From the NCBI GenBank assembly GCA_003550325.1, contig QKWP01000032.1:645812-709811 (forward strand): 64,000 bases of DNA. The letters run 5' to 3'. The stretch is from Gigaspora rosea. Taxonomy: Eukaryota; Glomeromycota; Glomeromycetes; Diversisporales; Gigasporaceae. Within the stretch, counting starts at the first letter, position 1, and every line of letters starts with the position of its first letter. The translations under genes were made by a program, and so were the position numbers. Shown here piece by piece: positions 1 to 10,719 of the stretch. The notes beneath the pieces were generated by a model. It saw nothing but the letters and a program-made list of their open reading frames with translations, was not told the DNA's origin and did no database searches.

Positions 1-253
1 ATGAAAAAGCAAAAGAAAAAGAAGTAGTCGGATATACATATGTTGTGAAAAAGAAAAGAAAACTATGTAAAAATTCCTCTAGCGGTTTCTCTGAAAAACC
101 TCACATGTCATTCATTATTTATTTTGTTTTCAAAATATACTCATGACCTTGAATCCGAAATAGTAGGTGCTTTCCTAATTGGAACGGAGTAAATACTGCT
201 GATCTTTGGAGGGGGTGCGCCGAAATGCCCACTTTTTGGAATTTTTTGGGAAG

Positions 254-610
254 CTATTGACACCAGAGAAAATTCTCCAAACCTGAAGAGAAAGTAAGAG
301 TTACGCTATACAGAATAATATATCTAACCAAGCCTTTGCTTCTGTATTCATATCCACAGGGCTCGACAAAACTCCAAAGTTGCTCTACTACTTCTTCGCT
401 CAATAGTACCAAAGCCCACCAAGGTGTATTGCATAAAAGTCTGCATGTCTTTTTTATCTCTATTTCATAGCACAGAACCTCTAGTGAATGGTTTTTGTAC
501 CTGACAGCAGCTTGGTAAAGTTTTGTTGTGTTAAATATGTTAGCTGTATAGTTTTCCGTAGTTTGATTTTTGTAGAAGGTTTGGTACAAAGAATCGTCAA
601 AAAGAGTTCA
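254..610 (-). pseudogene. Unrecognised protein-coding fragment
   Basis: About 115 codons are open on the minus strand, rich in Trp, Leu, Glu and Tyr (for example PWWALVLLSEEVVEQLW). The composition looks like real protein rather than low-complexity DNA. There is no ATG at the open end and a TGA lies just upstream (about 605), so it reads as an internal fragment of a longer protein. It ends at a stop at about 254. I do not recognise the family. It may be part of a mobile element, given its neighbours. Confidence 0.3.
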
Positions 611-1150
611 TTGATCAATATTCAGCAATCCTGCCTTTATTGTATAAGACGTAAGTAGTAAACTATATATAAAAATACTATATAACATTGTATTTTCCAC
701 CTTCTTAACAATAAAAACTCATCCGGTTACTGAGGTACCTAAATACAATCTGCCACAGCCTAGATTTGTCTCCTTTTTGTGCTCTTTAACTTTCTAAGGT
801 ATCTGTCAAAAATTCATCGACTAGCTCTTGCCTGCTAATGTCAAGATTGGCCAAAAAAATTGTCTTTTTCCTTAATAGGCCGGCCTGCTGAAAGCCAAGT
901 CAGTCTTATAAAGCTGAAGATCCAACCGCAAATTATATTTTTTGTATCATTGAAAATTTTTTGAAATTTCCTTTGCTTTGTTTCTTTACAGTGCCTTTAT
1001 TCTTCTCCTTTTCGTTTTTTTTTCTGCATTTTTCAGTTCTTTGTGACTTTTTTTTGTTTTCTTTTTCTTCTTCTTCTTCATTTTTACTACTTCTTTTTTT
1101 TTCTTTTTTTTTTATCCCGTATAATTCTTTCCACTCAGCAACAGCTTCAC
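611..1150 (-). other. Probable 3' tail of the adjacent LINE, purine-rich on the minus strand
   Basis: This stretch follows the end of the LINE-like reading frames at 1152. From 960 to 1125 the plus strand is nearly pure C+T, so the minus strand is an AAG/GAA-rich purine tract. The part from 611 to 960 shows no open frame. The assignment as 3' UTR rests only on position and orientation. Confidence 0.35.
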
Positions 1151-1151
1151 A

Positions 1152-3330
1152 TCATAGTGTCCAAATTCTTTCATGAAATTTCATGCCCAAAGCTTCAAAT
1201 GCTTTGTTTTTGAAATATCTCTCAACCCTAGATTTCTTCTTAGGGCTCATGAGAACTAAGTCTTGGATTATTAACTTCCGTTTCCTAATCTTTTTGTGCT
1301 CTTCCTCACCAAAGAGTACTTTCTCGACAGCTTTAAAGATTTTTGGGTCAACTTCTTTCTTCTTTGTATTTTTGTTAATGAGTACTTCCATTTTAACCTC
1401 TCATTCTAATATTCTCCAAAGGCCTTGGTATATCTCACATTTCGCCAAATGGTCTTGTATTTCTGATTCTCTAAAACACACTATGCACCAATCGATTTTA
1501 TACACTTCCAGATATCTTTTATGTAATAAAGTTAAAACCAGCAAGGCCTTGTCAATATGTTTGATCCTATCGACCCAGGCCCTGCTTTGCTTTATGCTTC
1601 TACAATTACGCCCCTTTAGTTTACTTAACTGAGGACCCCATGTGCTACCCTAGTCAACTTTTGTACTATTTCTCTCCTCTTTTAAAGTATCTAAATTACC
1701 CAGTAAACCCTTTATTCTACATCAAAAACTGTATTTGTAATTTCCTCAACAAATTTTCTAATTGGTCTATCTATTATATGTCTTTTCCATTTCAGGACTA
1801 TTCTTATTCCTTTAACCCAACTACTAGTAATTTTAAAGCACTTTTTGCTTTTAAGACCCTTCTTGGTTAACTTGTATGCATATTTATTTCTTTCAATTCC
1901 CGTTTGTACTTTAACTATAAAAATCTTTCAATCTATCTCCTTTTCCTCCAAACACATCTGTATTAGCTTTAAGATGCTACTATTGCTTATCTTAACTTCT
2001 TCTCTTAAGCTTTTTGACTTTTGCATTTTTTTTATTAGGCTTATAGCATTTATGCTATTTGAGAATAATTACATCTTACTTTTACATGGTACCACTAGAA
2101 GTGCTGTTGCAATTGCACCTATTTCTGCCCTTGCTATTGAAGGCCAGTTCAACAAGGCTCCACTGAATTGAGAGTTATTGAATCCTGGTACCTGCTTTGC
2201 TTTTTTTGGATATGCTACCTAGCAATCCCCATACTTTTCTTGCAAACTCCTAATTGAACCTTTTCCTGGATTAAGGAGCCATTCGTATAGATATACCATT
2301 TATAGCAACTTTTCATGCACTTATTCAGAGCTTTTAAGTCTTTTCTAATATTTTCTTCATCTATCTACTTATCTATTATTTTTTCTTCTTTACGCTTTAT
2401 CACAATATCACGTATTTCTCGTTCTCTTACTAACTACATTGCTATTTGCATCTTTGTTCTGTTTGTATACTAGATTAGCGTACTTTATTTTGCACAAAAC
2501 TCTACCTTCTAACTTTTTGACTAGCCTTCTATTCAATGCACATTTGTGACTTTTGAAAGCTTTAAATATCGTGTATTTCCTACTTGTTGCTGCTTAATCT
2601 TGTGTACCTTTGCATTGTTATATTTTATTCTTGTCTGGCTTTATATTTTCTTTTTCTCTTCAATGCTCAATTTGATAGGTTTTCTTTTGTTTTTTGTTAG
2701 CTCTAACTTTGCCTATCTGCAGAGTTTCTGCACTATTTTTTAATAACTATTAATTCGAATTTTCGTCCGTCTTCTATGATCACATTTAGCTCTGGTTTTA
2801 GTGCCAAAATTTTCTTTCACTCTGCTTGAAAACTTCTTTTAACTCTCTTGTTTCTGTATTTGCTAGGCACATTCCTTTCAGCTCCTCCAACCTAATTGGT
2901 TTTTTACCTGAACCCTTTTGATTTCTCAGATTTTTTAAATACTCCCATGACAGTGTGTACGTGCTATTTGCATCAAATAGCTGTACTAATAGAAAAAGGT
3001 GTAACAGTTTTTTTTTTAAAAAACTCTTTACACCTTTTTCTCTTAAGACCTTAACTATCTTGGTGCCTTGTTAAGTGACTTTTTAGACTTTCTTCCCAGA
3101 TGCTACTACTAAATGAGATGCCAATTTTTTTTGCCTTTTTAATAACCTTGACGGATATGTTGTGAGTATCTACTATTTTATTGAGTCTATCTCTTTCTAG
3201 GCTTGTTATCGTGCTAATACTTTTATTTGAAATCTGTACTTGTTTTAGTCTTATCCAAGTAGATTGTTCAAGCCTTTCTGTATTGTTAAGTCTAATTGCA
3301 AGATTACTGATATGATGCACTAATGTACTC
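1152..3330 (-). pseudogene. LINE C-terminal region with RNase H-like and zinc-like segments, broken
   Basis: The fragment at 3051-3320 is helical and basic (HHISNLAIRLNNTERLEQ) and ends in WEESLKSHLTRHQDS. Around 2080-2180 the minus strand encodes LNWPSIARAEIGAIATALL, resembling the RNase H segment with its catalytic Glu. Around 1440-1490 it reads ESEIQDHLAKCE, a Cys/His-type tail common near LINE C termini. The last open frame (1152-1391) is Lys-rich and ends HERIWTL. All pieces are separated by stops or shifts. The RNase H call is by motif only. Confidence 0.6.
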
Positions 3331-3649
3331 TTCCAACGTAATTGGTCTCCGCAATATTTTTATGATTTAGTATACCATATGCCATATTGATTGCAAGTCT
3401 ACTCTTTGATTTAATTAATTTTAAAAAAGGTCTGTGCAAATGTTTGCAGTTATTCCTACTCAGTATCACTATTTGTACTCTATACTCTGCTCTCGGTATT
3501 AATACTTTATTATTTATGTATGAGATGGCTGTGTGTCATTTTCTTCTTCTTCATGCAGTGTGTTAGCGCCTAAACCTCCTGCTCTATGATCTACATTTTT
3601 GTACATGTTTTTCTGAGATCCAGACTCCTTAGAATCTTGCAATTTGGTT

Positions 3650-4640
3650 TTTTCTTTTTGCTACAACTTTATTTCTCCTTTACCTATTTCTATTGTAGCT
3701 GCCTTATTTTTACAATTTAGGACTACTAACTTAGACTTTTTTCCATTTATTTTGATATCATTCAGATGATAAAACTTATTAGCAACTGCTAAAATAATTT
3801 CCATATCCACTTTAGATTTGGCGATCCACATGGTATCATCTGCATACATCAGGACAGTCTGTCACAGCTTTTCTTTCTTGCCTTTTCTTGTGGTTAAGTC
3901 AGCTGGCCATTTCACCTCTATGGAGTAACCGAGCGAGTCCTGTTCTTGTATTGTTCTGAGCAGCAGTTCATAATATATACACCATACCAAAGGTGATACT
4001 ACCTCTTCTTGATCAATTTCATCTTCTGCAAACTACCTCTTTGCTGTACTCAAAGGCTGTTACCACTTCAATTTTTTCTTTATATAGGTCAATAAGGAAC
4101 TAATATTTTCTGGCAGTTTAATTCTCTTTAAAGACAATTCTAACATTTCTAAGCTTACTGAATCAAAAGCTTTTTTAATGTCTTGCATCAATACACACAG
4201 CTCTTTATTTTTTTCTTGAGCATTCTCTAAGACATTGTTGAGTATTTGTATTGGGGTATTAGTACAATTCCCTGGTAATCCTACATAGTTGCAGTCTTTT
4301 AGAATGTTTTTCCCTTTGAATATTTAACCTAATTTTGTATTTAAGATGCAGAATGTCATTTTCCTGAGCATTTCGAAGAGCATTATTGGGTGGATGTTAA
4401 ATAAGTTGAAATTCCAAAATTCACTTTTTGGGATTGGATACAAAATCCCCTTCTTCTATTCACTTGGGATCTTTTCTGCTCTTATGCAAGAAATTGAAAT
4501 TCATGCAAGATCTTTTCAGCCTTTGGACCAGCTTTCTTAAGTAGTGGATATGTGATTCCCTGGGGCTAAGTTGTTCTTCATTTTCTCAAATGCTTTATAC
4601 CATTCCTGCTCACTTACTTCTCCAGATAAATCATTATACC
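3650..4640 (-). pseudogene. LINE reverse transcriptase domain, broken
   Basis: Read on the minus strand, the domain begins with a fingers-like segment near 4640-4520 (WYKAFEKMKNN, then GITYPLLKKAGPKAEKI). A palm motif with a catalytic aspartate follows at about 4150-4190 (LMQDIKKAFDSV), then EEVVSPLVW near 3990, and finally the YADD box in MYADDTMWIAKSK at 3849-3811. These match motifs of non-LTR reverse transcriptases. Internal stops, including ones near 4060 and 3870, interrupt the frame. Both aspartates of YADD remain, so the damage is by stops and indels rather than loss of this motif. Confidence 0.85.
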
Positions 4641-5339
4641 ATTCACAATCTATTTTTGTAATGGTTTATAGGCCATAGTCCACCTTTCGTTTATGTATCT
4701 TGTTTTGACCTTTCTTTTTTTGTACTGTTTGTAAAAATGATCTGCTGCTCTTTCTTTTATTTTTTCCTTATTAGTAACCAATTGCTTTTCTTCTTCATTG
4801 TCTATTACTAATTTATCTAATTTGATCCTATTACTATGTCTATCTAAGAGGCTATTTATCATCCTTCTTTGGTCTGAAATTAACATGTCCCTCCGTTCCT
4901 CAATTCTTCTTCTTATTTCCTTTTCTTCTATTCTTTGTTTTCTGTTACCCTGTTGTTTCACTCTTTCTGTAAAAAAAATTAAACTTAACTTTTCCATAAC
5001 TCTTTCATAACTGAATTCTATGTATTTTTTGTTTAAATTACTAAATAACAATATCAGTTTTTTTTAATAAATGTTGCATATTTGCAGAATATTTATAGAA
5101 TAACTTTAGTAAAATAATGGAAATTATACAAAAATTTTACTGAAACTACATAAGACTGCTTCCAATTTAAATCTATGTTTAACATAACCCCCTCTAGATT
5201 GAGCAAATTATGGGGGAGTTAAACAACATATATATATATAAAACTTTAGATTCAAATTTCACTTTTCATATTACTAAAATGAACCCATACAGAAAGATCA
5301 CCAAAATTAGAGTAGCTGCATAATACAGTTATGCTAAAC

Positions 5340-7235
5340 CTAGGAACATTATATAAGTTAGTTAGAATTAATTAGTAAAATTTTATGAATTATAAGATTT
5401 TATAAAATTTTATTAATAAAATTTNACCTAGTAACATTATATAAGTTAGTTAGAATTAATTAGTAAAATTTTATGAATTATAAGATTTTATAAAATTTTA
5501 TTAATAAAATTTATAAAATCTTATTATACACAAATTTTTATTAATTAATTCTAACTTTATGCACTAAGTAAACATGTATAGCACCTAAAAATACATCAAA
5601 TCAGCAGAGTTAGTTTTATTTTACTTGAAATTTGGATAATAGATGCATAATTTTGGATTTTTGATCCAAAAAGTCAAATTTAAGCATCTTTTTTCCAAAT
5701 TTCAAGTAAAATAAAAACAAGACTGCCAATTTAATGTATTTTTAGGCTCTGAACAAGTTTACTTGGCTCTGAACAAGTTTACTTAGTGAATTAATTTAGA
5801 ATTAATTAGTAAAATTTTATGAATCATGAAATTTTATAGAATTTTATTAATAAAATGTTATAAAATCTTATAATACACAAATTTTTATTAATTAATTCTA
5901 AGTTTATGCACTAAGTAAACATATTTAGCACCTAATAATGCATCAATTCAGCAGAGTTATTTTTATTTTACTTAAAATTTGGAGAATAGATGCATAATTT
6001 TGGATTTTTGATCAAAAAAGTCAAATTTAAGCATCTTTTCTCCAAATTTCAAGTAAAATAAAAACAATTCTGCCAATTTAATGCATTTTTAGGTTCTAAA
6101 TAAGTTTAATTAGTGCATATTGTTAGAATTAATTAGTAAAAGTTTGTGAATCATAAGATTTTATAGAATTTTATTAATAAAATTCTATAAATCTTATAAT
6201 ACACAAATTTTTAATAATTAATTCTAAATTTATGTACTATATAAACATGTACAGCACCTATAAATATATCAAATCGGCAGGGGTATTTTTATTTTACTTG
6301 AAATTTGGAATAGATGCATAATTTTGGATTTTTGATCAAAAAAGTCAAATTTAAGCATATTTTCTCCAAATTCCAAGTAAAGTAAAAACAAGACTGCTGA
6401 TTTAATGTATTTTTAGGCTCTGAACAAGTTTACCTAGTGAAATAAGTTAGAATTAATTAGTAAAATTTTATGAATAATAAGATTATATAGAATTTTATTA
6501 ATAAAATTCTATAAAATCTTATGATTCATAAAATTTTACTAATTAATTCTAACTTATTCACTAGGTAAACTTGTTCAGAGCCTAAAAATACATTAAATCA
6601 GCAGAATTGTTTTTAATTTACTTGAAATTTGGAGAAAAGATGCTTAAATTTGACTTTTTTGATCAAAAATCCAAAATTATGCATCTATTCTCCAAATTTC
6701 AAGTAAAATAAAAATAACCCTGCTGATTTGATGTATTTTTAGGTTTTGTACATGTTTACTTAGTACAAAAAGGTAGAATTAATTAATAAAAATTTGTGTA
6801 TAATAAGATTTTATAAAATTTTATTAATAAAATTCTATAAAATCTTATGATTCATAAAATTTTACTAATTAATTCTAACTTATTCACTAGGTAAACTTGT
6901 TCAGAGCCTAAAAATACATTAAATCAGTAGAATTGTTTTTATTTTACTTGAACTTTGGAAAAAAGATACTTAAATTTACTTTTTTGATCAAAAATCCAAT
7001 ATTATGCATCTATTCTCCAAATTTTAAGTAAAATAAAAATAACTCTGCTAATTTGATGCATTTTTAGGAACTGAATATGTTTACTTAGTGCATAAAGTTA
7101 GAATTAATTAATAAAAATTTGTGTATTATAAGATTTTATAAAATTTTATTAATAAAATTCTATAAAATCTTATGATTCATAAAATTTTACTAATTAATTC
7201 TAACTTCATGCACTAAGTAAACTTGTCAGCACCAA
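5340..7235. repeat. AT-rich palindromic satellite, about six units of ~325 bp with an orientation switch
   Basis: A block beginning AGAATTAATTAGTAAAATTT recurs near 5365, 5450, 5798, 6124, 6446, 6772 and 7099. Each unit joins two near-palindromes: one around ATTTTATTAATAAAAT and one around TTTTGATCAAAAAAGTC. In units left of about 6430 the second palindrome reads ATAATTTTGGATTTTTGATC; to the right of about 6580 it appears reverse-complemented. The array is therefore inverted about a centre near 6505. A related single unit lies at 29400-29598. No coding content is seen. Confidence 0.9.
5425..5425. other. Single ambiguous base at a probable assembly join
   Basis: One N sits between two nearly identical ~85-bp segments (about 5338-5424 and 5426-5512), both starting ACCTAG.AACATTATATAAG. 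The partial unit before the N is probably an artefactual duplicate of the one after it. Confidence 0.6.
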
Positions 7236-7244
7236 AAATAAATA

Positions 7245-7370
7245 TAAGTATATTTAGACTCAGACCAGTCTGTATAAAATTTAGAGTCTGAGTCTGGTCC
7301 GATCCTGAACCGGACCTGAACCAGACCTATTCCGATCCTGGCCGGACCCAAACCGGACCTAATCATTTGT
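7245..7370. repeat. Low-complexity GGTCC/GGACC block
   Basis: Short alternating words such as GAACCGGACCTGAACC and TCTGGTCCGATCC repeat with drift. Like blocks occur at 29095-29390, 41445-41525, 42785-42910, 59630-59750 and 60835-61020. This one directly abuts the palindromic satellite. It is not coding. Confidence 0.8.
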
Positions 7371-7775
7371 TGTTTAAGCCCCCCCTAAAAAAATTTAACT
7401 TGTAATGTTAAATAAAGAATTAAATTGGAGTGGCCTAATGGTACAGTAAAAATTATATTAATTATGGAAAATAGTTGGAGAGTTTGCTCAAATTTATTTG
7501 ATTATAAAAGGTAAATTCATAGAAAATTCTATTATACTATATAATATGGATAATTTACTGATAACATTATAGAATATATATTGAAACTTTACTAAATTTT
7601 TATAAAAATCTATTTATATAGAAAAAGCTGAAACCTTTTAATAATAATCATGAAATAAATTTGGAAGCATTATGGAAATAAAACAATACATATACGAAAA
7701 CATTACTGAACTTCTATAAAGAGCTATAAGCATATACAATATGTGCATCTCTTTGAGCAAATCTAATTCTTCTGT
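7371..7775. other. AT-rich spacer with no recognised feature
   Basis: No convincing open frame or repeat is seen between the low-complexity block and the 3' end of the minus-strand gene. Confidence 0.5.
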
Positions 7776-8026
7776 TTAATTCTTGGTCTTTTTACCAGCC
7801 CTTACACTATGTGAGGAAGTCTTTTTTGCCATTTGTTCTCTTTTTCTCTTTTTGTCTATACAAAGAATAAATTAGATACTATAGTATGAACAATAAAAAA
7901 TACCATATATTGTGAGATAATTAATTAAGTACCAGAATCTTGGGCATCACCTTCAACTATTTTTGATATTGTTTCAATATTATTAAATTTTTGTGCAAAA
8001 GAACGAAGACCTTTTCTTATGTTATT
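7776..8026 (-). pseudogene. Last two exons of an unrecognised, tandemly duplicated gene
   Basis: The penultimate exon runs 8026-7933 (after an AG at CCTGGAG) and encodes NNIRKGLRSFAQKFNNIETI and onward to DAQDS. A 77-nt intron (7932-7856) starts GTACTT and ends TTGTATAG. The last exon, 7855-7776, continues in frame as DKKRKREQMAKKTSSHSV and ends GKKTKN then TAA. The lysine-rich tail looks like a nuclear localisation signal. The reading frame crossing the intron supports real splicing. Upstream coding copies are damaged, so the gene as a whole is probably dead. I do not recognise the family. Confidence 0.55.
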
Positions 8027-8059
8027 CTCCAGGATTACAGTGTGAAGATATATATATAT

Positions 8060-8372
8060 TGTGTATTAGGTCTGAAGTTTATATCTTACCATCATTTTTG
8101 AGATTTCTAATATTTTGATAATTGTTGACTTAAATATTTGTGTACATGGCCATATAGGGGCTAAATTTTGTTTTTTTGCCTTATTTTTTTTAAGTGTTGA
8201 GGCGTTTTCTTGACCAACATCTGCATGTAATGCACTGCTTGTAGTCGTTAAAGCATTATCAGATTCAAGTACACTTTCATTTGTATTGCCTTGGTCATCC
8301 TCCAAAATTACAATATCTTGTCCTATATTTGATACAAGATCAAATTTATTTTGTTTTGTGATATTAACGGTA
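8060..8372 (-). pseudogene. Duplicated coding unit III of the unknown gene
   Basis: This encodes EDDQGNTNESVLESDNALTT, then HADVGQENASTLKKNKAKK, an acidic then basic low-complexity protein segment. Compared with unit II it has a one-base deletion near 8150, so the downstream part (NIKVNNYQNIRNLEND in unit II) is out of frame. A GTAAGA donor-like site follows at about 8085. It is one of three ~305-bp head-to-tail copies. Confidence 0.55.
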
Positions 8373-8680
8373 GATCTGAAGTTTTATACATTACTATCAT
8401 TTTCGAGATTTCTAATATTTTGATAATTATTAACTTTAATATTTGTGCTATGCGGTCGCATAGTGACTGAATTTCGTTTTTTTGCCTTATTTTTTTTAAG
8501 TGTTGAGGCATTTTCTTGACCAACATCAGCATGTAATGCACTGCTTGCAATTGTTAAAGCATCATCAGGTTCAAGTATACTTTCATTTGTATTGCCTTGG
8601 TCACTCTCCGAAATTACAATACCTTGTTCTATATTTGATAAAAGATCAAATTTTTTTTTTGTTTTGTGATATTAATAATA
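8373..8680 (-). pseudogene. Duplicated coding unit II of the unknown gene
   Basis: This is the best-preserved copy. It encodes ESDQGNTNESILEPDDALT, then ASTLKKNKAKKRNSVTMRPH, then STNIKVNNYQNIRNLENDSN before a stop. Identity with unit III is high at both DNA and protein level, so the duplication is fairly recent. The start of the gene is not visible. Other-frame open readings over this stretch are shadows. Confidence 0.55.
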
Positions 8681-8725
8681 GATCTGAAGTTTTATATGTT
8701 GCCATCATTTTTGAGATTTCTAATA

Positions 8726-8733
8726 TTTTGATT
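8726..8733. repeat. Left 8-bp target-site duplication (TTTTGATT)
   Basis: Identical to 10811-10818. The uninterrupted paralogous site is visible near 8420 in unit II, where the sequence runs through without the element. Confidence 0.9.
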
Positions 8734-8945
8734 AGGACCCCAAACAATCTATGTGAGGTCATAGTTGAAAAATAGCTAATAGAGGGCCATTTTTCAAAAA
8801 AGGCTATATTTGAAAAGTAGGTATTGGAGAAAAAGGTTATATTTGAAACCTGCTAAATAGCAAAATAGGTATATTTTAAAGAATGCTAATAGGGGTAATT
8901 TTTATAAATGTTATATTTGAAATGTGCTAATGAAAAATCTGGGCA
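8734..8945. repeat. Subterminal degenerate repeats inside the transposon
   Basis: Words like GGCTATATTTGAAA and GCTAATAGGGG recur about four times after the left TIR. Clustered subterminal repeats are common transposase-binding regions in hAT-type elements; that role here is inference. Confidence 0.5.
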
Positions 8946-8955
8946 ATAATAGTAA

Positions 8956-9080
8956 CCCGGCAGGTAAAAAGGAGAGAGGAGTAAAAGAAAAAGAGGGTAA
9001 AAGAGAGAGAGAGGTAAAAGGGAGAGAGTAGTAAAAGAGAAAGAGGGATAAAAAAGAGAGGAGATAAAAATTGATCAAAA
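8956..9080. repeat. Purine-rich GGTAAAAGAGAGAG tract
   Basis: A near-pure A+G stretch of about 120 bases with a loose 15-25-base period, present only in the left arm of the element. Confidence 0.7.
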
Positions 9081-9195
9081 TGGCCTTTTTTTTTTAAGTC
9101 TTTTGGCACAATTTGTGGTATATATATTTATGATCCTTGGTTGTTTGTGAATTAAACAGGTTTAAGAGATTTATGTACTTATATATGTTTTACCT

Positions 9196-9302
9196 CAGAT
9201 TGCTTCTTGTGTCAGATCTAATTCGACATGCGTTAGATGCCGATTTTCAGATGATGCACGTCATCTGTCGATTGGTCATCTGACGTGCATGGGTTGTAAT
9301 CT
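9196..9302. repeat. Inner inverted repeat, left copy
   Basis: Starts CAGATTGCTTCTTGTGTCAG and pairs with the reverse complement of 10613-10719 over 107 bases with scattered mismatches. Confidence 0.85.
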
Positions 9303-9557
9303 AGGTTTTAAACTGACGCACTGTTATAATCACATGTTTAATTATAATTTTTTAGCAATAGAGACCCTGTGATCAACCAATTAAATTGATCACGCAATCG
9401 AGCGTTTCTTTAATTAATAAAGGTTTTTTTATTTAAAAAAAAAATTACAAGAAAATAATACAACGAAAACGAAACGAACACTTATATTTATAAACGTTGT
9501 TGCATAACAAAAAAATTTTATTACGCAATGAACTGCAAACTAATCTGCCCACCCACT

Positions 9558-10611
9558 TTATTTAAAATCACTCGCCCACCAACCCACTTTATTTAAAAGT
9601 TTCAGAAACACAGAAAATTCGACATGAACACCAATGATGATTCCAAAGAAAGACTTTAACGAAAACTCTATGACGACTCCAATGGCAAAACAATACATGG
9701 AAGAAAGAATTAGTAATTATAAAAAAAAAAGAAAGATGAGACAAACTAACGACCAAAAAAAAATGAAAAAACTTACACAAGGACGACGGCACCAATAACT
9801 CCTATTGTGACGACTCTAATGGCGAAATATCATATATCTGGAAGAAAAGAAGAATTAGTTAGAATCATAAATAAATAAAAGGTAAAACAAAGTAACCACC
9901 AAAAAACGAACCAAAAAATTATTTGATAGCGAGGCACCAATAACTCCAATAGCGCCAACTTTAGCGACGAAATCATACCTGGAAGAAAAGAAGCGTTAGC
10001 AAATATATAGTAAAAAAAAAAGTAAGAAAGATAAAAAAAACACAAAGTAATAACAAAAAACGAATGAAAAACTTACCTGACGGCAATGGCACAAACAACT
10101 CCAATTATGATGACTCCAGCAGCGAAATCATACCTGGAAGAGAAGAAACGTTAGAAGTATATAGTAGAAAGAAAAAAAAGTGACAAAAAGAAAAAAAACA
10201 CATGCAAAGTAACAACCAAAAAAACAAATGAAAAACTTACCCGATAGCGATAGTACAGAGGACTCCAATAGTGACGACTCCAGCAGCAAATACACCTGAA
10301 GAGAGAAAACGTTAGTAATATATTAATAAAAAAAGAGTAAAGTAACGACCAAAAAATGAATGAAAAACTTACCCAATGGCAATGGCACAGAGAACCCCAA
10401 TAGTGGCGACTCTAGTGGCGAAACGTTAGTAATATATAGTAAAAAGAAAAAAAGTATGACAAGAAAAAAAAGAGCAAAGTAACGACCAAAAATCGAACGA
10501 AAAACTTACCCGACGGTGATAGCACAGAGAACAATGACAAAAACATTTAAAAAAATCTTTTCAAAAAGGCCCGAAAAAAAATTCTTTTTTTAGATTTTGA
10601 TGATTTTGCAT
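9558..10611 (-). pseudogene. Passenger gene of tandem ~57-nt mini-exons encoding a 19-residue hydrophobic repeat
   Basis: Seven exons lie on the minus strand. The first (10611-10510) opens MQNHQNLKKEF and ends in VIVLCAITVG before GTAAGT; a T8 run forces one frame slip. Five internal units follow with a period of 131-162 bp; the last exon is 9696-9558, ending at TAA. The consensus internal exon is 57 nt, phase 2 at both ends, encoding YDFAAGVVTIGVLCAIAVG. Introns carry GTAAGT donors, TACTAAC branch points and TTCTTCTTTTCCAG acceptors. Only exon 10133-10077 is undamaged. The repeat is long and apolar enough for a membrane helix. The family is not recognised; membrane function is inference. Confidence 0.7.
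10077..10133 (-). other. Intact prototype mini-exon (57 nt)
   Basis: Flanked by CTTCCAG on the 5' side and GTAAGT on the 3' side. It reads YDFAAGVIIIGVVCAIAV with split glycine/arginine codons at the edges (phase 2-2), so any number of copies can be joined without changing frame. Confidence 0.75.
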
Positions 10612-10612
10612 T

Positions 10613-10719
10613 AGATTACAACCCACACACGTCAGACAACTAATCGACAGGTGACATGCGTTATTTAAAAATCAGCATCTGATACGCGTCAGATTAGATC
10701 TGACACAAGAAGCGATCTG
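10613..10719. repeat. Inner inverted repeat, right copy, upstream of the passenger gene
   Basis: Pairs with 9196-9302. On the minus strand it ends two bases before the presumed ATG at 10611, so it likely supplies the 5' leader. A TATATAT motif lies at about 10730-10737, some 120 bases upstream of that ATG. Confidence 0.8.

Larger units (their letters stand above)
1152..5051 (-). mobile_element. 5'-truncated non-LTR retrotransposon (LINE-like) with RT and RNase H remnants
   Basis: Minus-strand coding fragments run in the order expected for a LINE ORF2: a basic linker (4650-5051), a reverse-transcriptase domain (about 3660-4640), an RNase H-like segment (about 2080-2180) and a basic C-terminal tail (1152-1391). 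Many stops and frame changes break the frame, so the copy cannot be functional. No endonuclease domain is seen upstream; the satellite at 5340-7235 occupies that place. 5' truncation is the usual outcome of target-primed reverse transcription. No target-site duplication was identified. Confidence 0.8.

Noticed and set aside
961-1176. 71-codon Phe/Ser/Leu-rich open frame
   Set aside because: Product of a C+T tract at the 3' tail of the LINE; no protein-like composition.
8323-8550. 75-codon minus-strand frame starting MQAVHYMLMLV
   Set aside because: It is the wrong frame of duplicated unit II, whose other frame is shared with unit III and reads on in protein-like fashion.
9589-9795. 68-codon open frame inside the mini-exon array
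   Set aside because: It runs through an intron and is out of phase with the conserved exons.
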